From NCBI GenBank assembly GCA_907165275.2, contig OU015651.1:13848501-13912500 (forward strand): 64,000 bases of DNA, in the 5' to 3' direction. The position numbers were made by a program, and so were the translations under genes. The notes under the pieces are model-generated. The model made no database searches and was not told the origin of the DNA. It worked only from the letters and a program-made list of their open reading frames with translations. This DNA comes from Zygaena filipendulae (Eukaryota; Arthropoda; Insecta; Lepidoptera; Zygaenidae). This document shows, one piece after another, positions 54,955-64,000 of the stretch. The number at the start of each line of letters is the position of its first letter. Within the stretch, counting starts at the first letter, position 1.

Positions 54955-55457
54955 TAAGTTCACACGCGTGCGTTCAACTCTACATTCAACGTGCACATTC
55001 ACATTCACGAGCGTGTAAACGGTACGCCCGAGCCCGTGAACGCGCCTGTGAACGTGAATGCCGCGAATCGGGCAAGTGTCGGTTTTTTGGCAAAGTTCAA
55101 AGGATGAATGTGCGGGCGCCCGGTGACTGTTTACACGCGCGCGGGCAGTCAGTCTGTCCCGCGCTTTCGCGACGAGTGGATCTTCATTCAACGTTGCTAA
55201 GAAAGTCGCTACGATCGGATATTACAACATGGCGGAATGGTCATAATTTTGTTTCTTTTTCCAATAAAAATAAGTTAAGCCAAAGGATATGGCAGCAACA
55301 ACACCGAGATCCTCGCTGCTCGCCATTCTGGCACTGACTGACACGACGGCGTGCGTGTAAACAGCTTGAATGTCCGCCGGCCCGGGACGGGCTGCATGCT
55401 GCGCAGCCCGCCAGGCAGCCCGCCGGGCTGCACGGCGCGCGTGTGAACGTAGCATTA
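54955..55457. mobile_element. GC-rich nested TIR element
   Basis: The outer ends GTTCACACGCGTGCG and (inverted) CGTTCACACGCGCGCC bracket about 500 bp that is far more GC-rich than its surroundings. Inside, CTGTTTACACGCGCGCGGGC (55125) and inverted CTGTTTACACGCACGCCGTC (right end 55363) form a second pair, continuing with GTCAGTCTGTCCC versus GTCAGTCAGTGCC. A short ORF lies between (next entry). The ORFs of 77-128 codons across the GC-rich DNA are composition artefacts. Confidence 0.7.
55222..55326 (-). CDS. 34-residue ORF inside a TIR element; possible transposase first exon
   Basis: An ATG (55326) in the good context AGAATGG opens a 34-residue frame ending TAA. It starts MASSEDLGVVAAISFGLTYF and continues YWKKKQNYDHSAML. 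The layout (short acidic start, hydrophobic run, then a Lys-rich patch) is like the N-terminus of PIF/Harbinger (HARBI1-type) transposases, which often begin with a short acidic-hydrophobic-basic segment. That likeness is from memory and weak. It sits between inverted ends of an element of about 240 bp, as expected for an internal-deletion derivative that kept the 5' end of its gene. It cannot be functional alone, and chance is possible. Confidence 0.3.
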   Translation of the reverse strand: MASSEDLGVVAAISFGLTYFYWKKKQNYDHSAML

Positions 55458-55509
55458 GGGTTTGAACCTACGCTTTGCGGCGTTGATTCGAACGCACCAA
55501 CCACAGCTA

Positions 55510-57475
55510 TTTTTTTTATTTTTATTTTTATTTTATTAAGAAATCATACAGTGATACAAATGGATATAGATATAACACATAGAAGTTTACAGAAGTAAGA
55601 CCAATTACAGATTTCTTCATGAATATTTTATAAGTATTGAAACGGTAAGGAAGTAAATTGGAAAGGAATGTACATAATATGAGCTAACAATTATTACATT
55701 GAAGGTAGTAGAACAAAAAATAACAAAAAATTTACTCAAAGTGCAAATATGTGTGTGCAGTTGTCTTTGCATAATAAGTTGACAGTGTTGTTATTTGACG
55801 AGGTAATAATACAATAAAAGATAGTAAGGATAGATAATAAATAAACGAATTAGGAAAAGGAAAAAACCTGAACAACAAGCAATAATGTGTTAATAATAGT
55901 AAGTTATGTTGCAACCTTGACATCTTCGAGGCACTTGATTACTTCCCTTTTAAAGGATAGTTTTGAGACGGCAAAAGGATCCAAATGAGAAAAGATTTGA
56001 TTGTAAGTATGCGCCAGGCGAGTAGAAATAGAATTTTTTGCATAATTGTTACGGTGTAGCGGAACGTGAAGCAGTTCGGTGTGACGTGTGCGACGGCGTG
56101 GGACGTTTAGAGTGATCATACTCACGAGAGCTGGACAGTCGAGCATGCCATGCAACGTATCGTAAAGCAGGGACATGTCCATTAGCTTACGGCGAGAACT
56201 GAGCGGAAGAAGATTATAGTGGACACAACTTGTCTTATAACAGTCAGGGTTATATCGCGACTTGTAGTTAAGAAACTTGAAAAATTTTTGTTGTATGCGT
56301 TCTATACGTTGGGTGTATGTAATGTATTGAGGATGCCAAATGACACAAGCGTACTCAAGAATGCTTCTAACGTATGCACAGTACAGAACCCTAATACAGG
56401 AAATATCAGAAAATAGTTTAGATGATCTAATTACAAAACCCAGGCATTTATAAGCTTTAGAGATGGCGATGTCAATATGCTTATCCATCAGTAACTTCTT
56501 ATCTAAATGAACGCCAAGATCACGGACAGAGTCGTATTCCTTTATAGGAATTCCTGAAATATTGTGATAGGAGAATTTTATGGGGTTCAGTTTACGACCA
56601 AAAGAAATATACTGGCATTTATCATTGTTGACTTTGATCCTGTTCAGGGTGTAGTAATGGGCAAGATTACATAAGTCTGACTGGAGATTAGCACAGTCTT
56701 CTAAATTGTTAATATCAAGAAATATTTTAGTGTCGTCTGCGTACATTAGAAACTTAGACTTATTAAAACAGGTGTAAATATCATATAAGTATACGTTGTA
56801 GAAAAGCGGTCCTAAATGGGAGCCCTGAGGAACTCCAGACAGAATTGACACATAGTCCGACCTGAATCCACCCACCACCACAGCCTGAGATCTATTTTTC
56901 AAATAAGATGTCACCCATCGATGCAAATCCCCATGAATACCCAGGTGTTCCAGCTTTCTCAACAAGATGACATGGTCAACGCGGTCAAATGCTTTTTCAA
57001 AGTCAGTGTATATTACATCAACCTGTGCCCGTTTCTCCATAGAAAGATATAAAAAGTCTACAAATATGGCAAGATTTGTTATGGTAGATCGAGATCTCAA
57101 AAAGCCATGCTGCTCGTTGGGTATGCTACTGCAGAGAGTGGGATATATAGAATTATAAACAAGTTTCTCGAAAACCTTACTAAAAGTATTAAGAATGGAG
57201 ATAGGTCTATAATTCTGAACCAAAAGTTTAGAGGATTTTTTATGTATTGGAATGACATGTGCACATTTCCAAATTTGTGGAAATATACCCTCCCGGAGAG
57301 ATCTATTGAATATTATACGCAAAGGAGTCACTAAAGCGGGTGCACAGCGTACAATAAGCACTGGAGGAATACTATCACTTCCAGCACCCTTACTAATATC
57401 TAGACGTTTCAAAGCTAATGAAACGTCGCTATTTATTATCATGTCATTTATTTTCAATTTGTTTTTTTTTACATT
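55510..57475 (-). mobile_element. 5'-truncated Jockey-type LINE
   Basis: The minus-strand element carries an intact reverse transcriptase ORF and about 360 bp of 3' UTR. It ends in an A-rich tail (AATAAAATAAAAATAAAAAT, 55510-55540). ORF1 and the endonuclease domain are missing, and an in-frame TAA lies at 57484-57482, so it was truncated during insertion. No target-site duplication could be seen. The frame is unbroken for over 1.5 kb, so the insertion is probably recent. Confidence 0.88.
55904..57457 (-). CDS. Jockey-type reverse transcriptase (truncated ORF2)
   Basis: RNA-directed DNA polymerase of a non-LTR retrotransposon, which copies its own RNA at a nicked chromosomal site. It has 517 codons if read from TTG at 57457; the first ATG is five codons later (57442). 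Visible RT motifs: NYRPISILNTFSKVFEKLV (82-100); TDFEKAFDRVDH (151-162), with the first catalytic Asp at 152; SGVPQGSHLGPLFYNVYLYD (207-226); and FLMYADDTKIF (236-246), with YADD at 239-242. DLGVHLDKKL and the 200-residue C-terminal region follow, as in Jockey-superclade proteins. Full ORF2 proteins carry an N-terminal AP endonuclease, absent here, so this copy cannot mobilise itself. Catalytic Asp residues are kept and no frameshift is present. Plus-strand ORFs of 63-84 codons over it are antisense shadows. Confidence 0.92.
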   Translation of the reverse strand: MKINDMIINSDVSLALKRLDISKGAGSDSIPPVLIVRCAPALVTPLRIIFNRSLREGIFPQIWKCAHVIPIHKKSSKLLVQNYRPISILNTFSKVFEKLVYNSIYPTLCSSIPNEQHGFLRSRSTITNLAIFVDFLYLSMEKRAQVDVIYTDFEKAFDRVDHVILLRKLEHLGIHGDLHRWVTSYLKNRSQAVVVGGFRSDYVSILSGVPQGSHLGPLFYNVYLYDIYTCFNKSKFLMYADDTKIFLDINNLEDCANLQSDLCNLAHYYTLNRIKVNNDKCQYISFGRKLNPIKFSYHNISGIPIKEYDSVRDLGVHLDKKLLMDKHIDIAISKAYKCLGFVIRSSKLFSDISCIRVLYCAYVRSILEYACVIWHPQYITYTQRIERIQQKFFKFLNYKSRYNPDCYKTSCVHYNLLPLSSRRKLMDMSLLYDTLHGMLDCPALVSMITLNVPRRRTRHTELLHVPLHRNNYAKNSISTRLAHTYNQIFSHLDPFAVSKLSFKREVIKCLEDVKVAT

Positions 57476-57484
57476 AATTAATTA

Positions 57485-58188
57485 TGCACATCAATACCTT
57501 CGATAACTAATTTATTTATTTATAGAGAAAATCACATAAAAATAAACTTCAATCGTTACGAACAATTAAAATTTTAGCAATATCTTCTAAAATAAAAACC
57601 TATTTTTACACTTCGCAGCTCATTCCGATAAGTGAAAGCAGGTTATTCAAATATCTTATTTGGATATATAACAAAAAAAAAATGTAAAGGTTGCTACATC
57701 AAAGTTTTATATCATCTTCGGAATATTGACGGTGTAACCTTGAAATGGAAAAGGTTTGCGATATCTGGAAAGAGATTTATGATTACTCATATTGAACTCG
57801 TGGAGCTATTACTTTTTACCGGTTTTACGTTATCAGCATAATAATGATCACAGTCTACGGGAAGGTTCCGCACGAATGTTGTTTTCAGTACACTGTACAC
57901 TCAGCAGCATCAATGTGTAAACACTTCGGTCAGTCTTTGAACCTTGTTGTTATTGCCATAAGATTAAGTGACTGTCACAAGTATTCATATATTTCTGTTG
58001 CTTACACTGAAAAAACAGTGCTAGCATAAACAAAATTTTAACAAAAAAATTAAAACCGACTTTCAAAAACACAAAACTAAAAGCTAAAAATAAAAAGCTT
58101 AAAATAACAAAATACCGATTTAATCCAAAAGACAAAAACACACGTAATATTTTTAATTTGTTTGTGCTACCACTAATCGGTTTGAATT
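57485..58188. other. No gene seen
   Basis: AT-rich. ORFs at 57632-57841, 57844-58029 and 57950-58141 are unrecognised. Confidence 0.45.
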
Positions 58189-58189
58189 C

Positions 58190-58550
58190 AGCGACAAGCC
58201 AAATATGGAGGGGGTAGATGGGCTAAGTCGACTCCCGCCACCAGTTTCACTTCTTCAAATTTTGCTTTCCGAGAGCAAATGAACGATTCACTATAAAAAA
58301 TACCGAAATCGCTATAGGTGTGCCTATAATTTTTGAAGAGTTCCCTCGATTTCTCCAAGATCCCACCATCAGATCCCGACTTGGTGGCAATGGGACCTAA
58401 TTGGGAGTGTACCCTTTCAAACAAAAAAAGAATTTTCGAAATCGGTCCAACCGTCTTCGAGTAATCGGTGAACATACATAAAAAAAAAACAAAAAAACAT
58501 ACATGCAATCGAACATAGAACCTCCTCCTTTTTTAAGTCGGTTAAAAATA
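58190..58550 (-). repeat. GGAGGAGG lepidopteran repeat, fuller copy
   Basis: Inverted relative to 19120. On the minus strand: ACCGACTTAAAAAAGGAGG, GAACCTCC-type start, TGTTCACCGATTACTCGAAG, CGGTTGGACCGATTTCG, TTGCCACCAAGTCGGGATCT and CTTCAAAAATTATAGGCACA. The 106-codon ORF over it is a repeat translation. Confidence 0.8.
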
Positions 58551-58554
58551 GGTA

Positions 58555-59084
58555 GCTACCAATTTGGCCAGCTTAAAAATTATTAATTTATGCGTTGATG
58601 TCAAATCTGAAACTGTATTCTAAGAATTGCGAATGTAGGTACCTATTTATATTACTCGTGTATAAAATAAAAAATAAAAGGGGCTATATTGTAAGAAATT
58701 TGCCGGAAAACTTAGCTTTAACGATCTATTTTAAGAAAAAATAAACTCGTCACCACAGTAAATTAGAACCTAAATAAATTTCAATTAAACAACAGTCACA
58801 AAACAAAACTCCGACCAAATAAGAAAACGGAATTAAAATAAATCAACGATTAATTATTTGGACGTGACCTAACAAAAGTTCGCTCGATAAAAGCGTAATC
58901 AAATTACGACAATAATTCGTTCAACCCTAGCGTCGGACGTTGATTGATCGTGGGGGGTTGTTAACATCCTTCTTTAATCGCGATAGGGTTGCACCTTGTG
59001 CTTTTTCAGTTTGCAAAAAAAAAACACGACTTTCTAATGCTTTTTTTTTATTCCTGTAAACGTTTTTTCCCTTATTTTTCCCTT
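58555..59084. other. No gene seen
   Basis: AT-rich, nothing recognised. Confidence 0.5.
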
Positions 59085-59326
59085 TTTTTACGTAATCAAA
59101 AAATAACGACGATACATTGAGTTGAAATTCTGTGTGACGTCACACCTAGGTGCACTTTATACTTAGATATCAAGTCGCGACCTCCCACTCCTAAACTTTA
59201 ATGCGTTTTATCTTAGAGTTTCTTCAATATTTCGAAAAAGCAAAAAATACGTGTCTATTATGTTTTTACTATCTAACTGCCGGACTAAATAGAATTTTGA
59301 ATTTTATACTTTGTCATCATGCCCAT
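59085..59326 (+). mobile_element. CRE-MITE copy 8, left-truncated
   Basis: ACGTAATCAAAAAATAACG, TGTGTGACGTCACACC, AACTTTAATGCG, TGCCGGACTAAATAG and the end GTCATCATGCCCAT. The left arm is missing and the second CRE site is lost. Confidence 0.8.
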
Positions 59327-59329
59327 GCA

Positions 59330-59766
59330 AAATAAATAAATATTTTTTCATACAGATATAGGTAGAAACAAATACTAGCCTAGATCATTATAGCCTTTAG
59401 TATGATACTAAATACGCAAATTTTGTTATATTAGTAAAAAAAAAAGATAAAAAACCGCTTCATTTTCAAAGAGAACATACATACAAGGTAACATGAAAAA
59501 TCGTCAGAATTAACAAGAAAATTACCACTTTCAGATCAAATACAAACCCAATTTTTCATTCGCATCTCTAGATTTGCAAACGTCGGTTTTCATTAGCCGA
59601 AATTGTTTGTTTTATTAATGGACTCTGATGCTGGAACAACTGTAATTTAAAAGACGACAAATTAGGCTTCTAAAACAAAATACGTAGGTAGCTGAGCAGA
59701 TCAGATACCTCAAGGTGGGTGGTTCAGGGTCAGAATCAACATTTTTCAACTTTTACTTTTATTTCG
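59330..59766. other. No gene seen
   Basis: AT-rich, nothing recognised. Confidence 0.5.
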
Positions 59767-59767
59767 T

Positions 59768-59960
59768 ACTAGCTGTTCCCTATGGTTTCACCCGCGTTAA
59801 TTTCGGAGTTTCCGCGGGAATTCCACAACAAAAAGTACCCTATGTCCTTCTCTGTACCCCTGAAAATGTGTATGCAAAATTTCATGATGATCGGTTGAGC
59901 CGTTAAGTCGTGAAAGCGTAACAGAAAAACAGAAAAACCGACAGAGAGAGTTATTTTTAT
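59768..59960 (-). mobile_element. Helitron-like element
   Basis: CTAGCTGTTCCCTATGGTTT, AAAAAGTACCCTATGTCCTT, GATGATCGGTTGAGCCGTTA and ACAGAAAAACCGACAGAGAG. The 5' end is slightly truncated. Confidence 0.88.
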
Positions 59961-60150
59961 ATAAATATTCCCTAAGAAGAGTTTGCAAGAAGATCATGGA
60001 ATTGTCCATATTGAACCATCAAAAATAACATAAAATTATGCTAATCAAGATTATCTTATTCTGAACAGGTATTTAAAGTCTAAACAAATAATCTACTTTT
60101 AATCCAAATTAATATGTCATCTTCCATTTTTGGGTATGCTATTATGTTAT

Positions 60151-60532
60151 TTAAGGTGTTATGGAAAGGTGTAGTCAAATTTGAAGATTGTGATCTGGCA
60201 ATCTCTTACAATAATTTGACCGTAGTATTTAGCTCAAAAACCTTACTTCAAATTACATAACCAAAATGAAAAATATTTTTATCGACCATTTCTGCAACAA
60301 AATAAACATGTCAAATCACTGGGTGGTCATAAACTGGTTACAAGTGACGGATTTAAGATCATTTGATGCAATTTATCACCGTTGGGGTGCAAAAACAGGT
60401 TAATAATAGCAAACCTAGCAAATTTTAAGGTTTCTTTCATGGTACCGGTTCAGTTACTAATGTCAAATCATTGCAGACGGTAACGTGAACATGATCGTCA
60501 AATATGACTACACCTATCTGTAACACCCTGTA
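60151..60532. mobile_element. TIR element, GGTGTTA / AGGTGTAGTCA ends
   Basis: Left AAGGTGTTATGGAAAGGTGT then AGTCAAATTTGA; right inverted CAGGGTGTTACAGATAGGTG then TAGTCATATTTGA. TIRs of about 40 bp around a 300-bp interior with GGGTGGTCATAAACTGG. No ORF. The outer CAGGGTGT is like the ends of 31504-31812. Confidence 0.8.
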
Positions 60533-60534
60533 TA

Positions 60535-61705
60535 CCTACTACGCATATTATTTTTCCGGTCATTTTTAACAACAATAAAAAAAAACAAATAAAATGCTTT
60601 TATAAACACGCGGGCAGCGGCAATACAAAGGAAAAAGGCGTTAAATGATCAGTGTTGAATTGAAAACTAGCGCGCCCAATTTTCGTGATTTCTTATACAA
60701 TTTATACGTTTATAAATGTCATTGTTAATATAATATATTATAGTTGTCTTCTCTACTTATTTGAGACTAGAATCGAATATTCAATACGTTCCAATACATA
60801 TTATGTTCCTCGACTAACTTTATACCCCGTATATTATGGTAATAGATCCATCAAAAATTCATCGCATACCTACATACTGCAACCTTCAAATTGAATGAAT
60901 ACGCAACTTCCACTCTTTTACTGTAATGAGATCCTTTTGTTGTGAAGGAAATAAATATTCTTATCCACTTAATTTCAGGTTGTTACCTACTTCCAGCGGT
61001 GGAGGAATCGCTTTTGCTCGAGTCCTTTTTTCAGCCGGATTCGTTTGAACTCCCCAATTTGGTTGCGTCACGTTGCGTGGAATAATTGCGTTTGCTTAAC
61101 CTCTAAAAGGTCTCATTCTTTTTAAACATTATCAACACCGGTTCACTAAAAGGCCTTTTTGTAAGTATACAGTCTGTAAGGATACACCGTGTACGATTTA
61201 TATAACGAGTTAATGAATTAAATGAAAACTAGAAAGTAGTTTGCTCAGAATCAACTAGCGAATCGATCGAACTATGTTTTAATATGGGTTATATTTTATA
61301 AATAAATATAGGTTTTCATTTTTACTAACCCATATCTAAATTATTTATAATACAATATTTGGCGCGTACGCCGCCCGCAGCAAAAAAATTCGAACCGGTA
61401 GGTGCGGGCGTAGCGCTTGGAATTTCGTAGATAGGTCACGTCCAAACTAATGTTGAATAACATGTAAAACATAAATTTTTTCGACGTAAAATATATTTTA
61501 ATCATATTATTGTTTATTTTTTTAAATGGGGTGTATCAAGTTTTCAGTTAATTCATTAACACGTTGTAGAGCTGAAATTATAATATCTTAAATTACAGAT
61601 ACTTAAATACTTAAATAAATAAAAAAATAAATAAATTTAGGAACATATTTTCAGTTTTCAGCACATACGTATATTATATTATTTTGAGGGAAACAATCAT
61701 TTCTA
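60535..61705. other. No gene seen
   Basis: AT-rich with a CpG-rich spot at 61370-61425 (TTGGCGCGTACGCCGCCCGC). The ORF at 60685-60894 is unrecognised. Confidence 0.45.
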
Positions 61706-61706
61706 A

Positions 61707-61905
61707 TCCTACTAATATTATAAATGTGAAAGTGTGGATGTTTGGATGTTTGTTACTCAATCACGCAAAAACGGCTGAACGGATTTGGATGAAACTTGGC
61801 ATGCACGTTTTCAGTGGTACAAAAAAGGACATAGGGTACTTTTTATCCCGGAATTCCCGTGAAAACTCCGAAATTACTGTGGGTGAAACCGCGGGGCACA
61901 GCTAG
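61707..61905 (+). mobile_element. Helitron-like element, subtype 2, full length
   Basis: A|TCCTACTAATATTATAAATG, GTGGATGTTTGGATGTTTGT, CACGCAAAAACGGCTGAACG, then GGGTGAAACCGCGGGGCACA and GCTAG|T. The ORF at 61684-61905 is its translation. Confidence 0.92.
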
Positions 61906-62085
61906 TATTTATAAATGCGAAATGCGAATGTAAGTTTGTTTGTAAAGCTTTCACGTTTTGACTACTCAACAGATCATCATGTTTTGCATACACGTTGTCT
62001 GGTATATAGAAGAAGATATGGAATACCTACTTTTCATTCCGAGATTCCCACGGTATCTCCGAAATTTAAAACAAATCAAACCACG
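61906..62085 (+). mobile_element. Helitron-like element, adjacent and degenerate
   Basis: TTTATAAATGCGAAATGCGA, AGCTTTCACGTTTTGACTAC and CATACACGTTGTCTGGTATA. The tail is decayed. Confidence 0.75.
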
Positions 62086-62693
62086 TCGTAACCACATTAA
62101 AACCACGTTTTATGTCTCTTTCTACACATTGACAAATATTAATTGTGTAACCAAATGTTATTTAACTGTAACTTTTTTTAAACCCTTGGGTTAGCGGAAA
62201 TTTCTGTTCAAAATCTTGCGATTTTGGGTAATGCCCCTTTAGCATTAATCAAAGTCATAACTTCCTGCGTACAACGTAATGCTTTGTGGCAGGGATTGTA
62301 CCTACTTAAAATACGAATACAACCGCATTAGTTAGGTACATTCAGGGCGAAAATTTAATCGTACATAAGCTTCTTATTCTGAATTTCTGTATTTCCCAAT
62401 GCTTTGCATTTATGACGTACGTACCTACTAAACTGTAGCTTTGTTCTGTGTATGAATAACTTGTGTTATGTGAACGTTTAGGTTCTCATTGCAAGTACAT
62501 TAAGAAACGAAAGCAATAGTCACTTTTTTCATTATTATATTATTTTATAATTATGCTGTTAACTTTGAATCACTGTCGAAAATTCTCATATTGTAGGGAG
62601 GTAACAGGTAGGCTATTTTCAATATAGATTGCACGTTGAAATGTATGACTTTTTGACATTTAACTTAGAAACTTACTTACTTAGATAAAAGTA
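62086..62693. other. No gene seen
   Basis: AT-rich, nothing recognised. Confidence 0.5.
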
Positions 62694-62694
62694 C

Positions 62695-63102
62695 TAGATG
62701 CCCCCGCGGTGTCACCCACGGTAATATCAGAGTTCCCCCGGAAATTCCGAGATAAAACGTACCCTATGTGATAGACCGGTATGTCCTTCTCTGTACCCCT
62801 GATAACGTGTATGCAAAGTTTAATGGTGATCGGTCCAGTCGTTCACGCGTGATGCCGTGCTTGGTAATAAAGATACATTTTTATCTATAGACTAGCTGTG
62901 CCCCGCGGTTTCACCCGCGGTAATTTCGGAGTTCCCGCTAGAATTCCAAGATAAAAAGTACTCTATAACCTTCTCTGTATCCCTGACAATGTGCATGCCA
63001 AATTTCATCCAAATCCGTTCAGCCGTTTTTGCGTGATTGAGTAACAAACATCCTAACATCCAAACATCCACACTTTCACGTTTATAATATTAGTAGGATT
63101 AC
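62695..63102 (-). mobile_element. Two Helitron-like elements in tandem
   Basis: 62695-62860: CTAGATGCCCCCGCGGTGTC, AAACGTACCCTATGTGATAG (with a small insertion), GATCGGTCCAGTCGTTCACG. 62892-63102: a full subtype-2 copy from CTAGCTGTGCCCCGCGGTTT to TTTATAATATTAGTAGGAT. Confidence 0.88.
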
Positions 63103-63103
63103 A

Positions 63104-63356
63104 CGAAAAAATGAAAAAAAAAATTATTGAGAGCGTTCCATTACGGCATAAAAATTGAACACGCTTGTAAACATTTTGAAGCGCTATTATAAAAAGCTCT
63201 AGGCGCACTTAGCGCTGTAAAGCTTTTTCAATGAGGGACAATAATTATTGTCTTCGTCTCGTACACAAAAAAGGGTGTTACAATATTAATTAAAAATCAA
63301 CCAACAACGCCCGGTCACGTTCCCAATTACGGAAACGATTATGTCACAAGCTGGTT
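63104..63356. other. No gene seen
   Basis: No recognised repeat or ORF. Confidence 0.5.
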
Positions 63357-63578
63357 ATCCTACTTAATATTATAAATTTGAAAGTGTGGATGTTTGGATG
63401 TTTAGCGATGTTTGGATGTTTGTTACTCAATCACGCAAAAACGGCTGAACGGATTCGGATGAAACTTGGCATGCACGTTTTCAGGGGTACAGAGAAGGAC
63501 ATAGGGTACTCTTTTTATCCCGGAATTCCCGCGGGAACTCTGAAATTACCGCGGGTGAAACCGCGGGGCTCAGCTAGT
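63357..63578 (+). mobile_element. Helitron-like element, subtype 2
   Basis: ATCCTACTTAATATTATAAA, an expanded GATGTTTGGATGTTTAGC block, AAACGGCTGAACGGATTCGG, and GGGTGAAACCGCGGGGCTCA then GCTAG|T. Confidence 0.92.
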
Positions 63579-63747
63579 AAACAAATAAGTTTGTGCAACA
63601 ATTACCTACATGTTAAATATTATAATAAAATAGGCATGAATTGTTTTTTTTTACTTCTCGTACTCTGAAAGTGCTTATTTGTGCAGGATATAGGCTGCAC
63701 GAAATCGAATTTTGTGCACAAGTGCATTAACGTATCTTCTCATAAAT

Positions 63748-63748
63748 G

Positions 63749-63785
<37 letters not shown>

Positions 63786-63809
63786 ACGCACACGCGCACG
63801 CGCACGCAC
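63748..63809. repeat. CA/CG microsatellite
   Basis: A pure CA run grades into CACG and CGCA repeats. The Thr/Arg-rich ORF over it (63712-63939) is an artefact. Confidence 0.95.
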
Positions 63810-63865
63810 CACGTCCACCAAACCATTTGCAAAAAAAACTTTTGGTTATGAAATAAACAATTTGA

Positions 63866-63960
63866 ATTTGAATGAGGAAGGTTTATATCTATATTTCAAC
63901 CTGAAATTCCCGCGCGAACTCCGTAATTACCGCGAGTGAAACCGCGGGGGACAGCTAGTA
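63866..63960 (+). mobile_element. Helitron-like tail of the AAAACTACGCAACGG subtype
   Basis: GAGGAAGGTTTATATCTATA, CGCGAACTCCGTAATTACCG and GTGAAACCGCGGGGGACAGC then TAG|T match the end of 20510-20739. Confidence 0.8.
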
Positions 63961-64000
63961 GTTCTATATTTTAGGCTTACGAACAACAAATGGCAAAAGC

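Noticed and set aside
54951..55337. 128-codon Arg/Cys-rich ORF and 77/87-codon ORFs on the other strand
   Set aside because: They arise from GC-rich sequence with few stops, cross TIR boundaries, and have low-complexity translations.
56219..57506. Plus-strand ORFs of 63-84 codons
   Set aside because: They are antisense to the reverse transcriptase frame.
63712..63939. 75-codon His/Thr/Arg repeat protein
   Set aside because: It translates the CA/CG microsatellite and a repeat tail.

Overview
The window looks like intergenic or intronic DNA of a moth or butterfly (Lepidoptera). It is AT-rich and has no operons, ribosome binding sites or dense ORFs. It is packed with short interspersed repeats typical of lepidopteran genomes: elements running from TCCTACTAATATTATAAATG to CAGCTAG, GGAGGAGGTT-type repeats, CACCTGATGGTAAGTGATTA-type repeats, LINE 3' ends with TTA or AATA tails, and a tRNA-derived SINE. 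No convincing host protein-coding gene or exon was found. The only long credible ORF is a 517-codon Jockey-type reverse transcriptase on the minus strand at 55904-57457, inside a 5'-truncated LINE.

Layout. 1-12.2 kb: Helitron-like copies, two near-palindromic MITEs (871-1111, 2528-2764) and several TIR elements (7808-8020, 10252-10865). 13.1-14.7 kb: a satellite of 16 units, each exactly 100 bp, with an E-box at most unit junctions. 17-23 kb: Helitron-like copies, foldback elements and a MITE with paired CRE-like palindromes. 25-27.4 kb: two TIR elements, retroelement 3' ends and a tRNA-SINE. 30-38.7 kb: foldback and CRE-MITE copies plus a broken transposase-like ORF at 33113-33424. 39-46 kb: a CpG-rich patch, a 125-bp snapback insertion and a second SINE. 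50.9-52.8 kb: a tandem long-plus-short foldback pair and a partly duplicated CRE-MITE. 54.9-57.5 kb: a GC-rich nested element with a 34-codon ORF, then the LINE. 58-64 kb: more repeats, a 380-bp TIR element and a CA microsatellite.

The sequences interact as parasites and hosts rather than as a pathway. Non-autonomous families (Helitron-like, CRE-MITE, foldback, TIR MITEs, SINE) lack the enzymes they need, and no partner enzyme for the DNA elements is intact here. Families share tails, insert into each other and exchange internal modules. Repeat boundaries were judged by eye and may be off by several bases. Superfamily names are inferred from termini, not from database searches.
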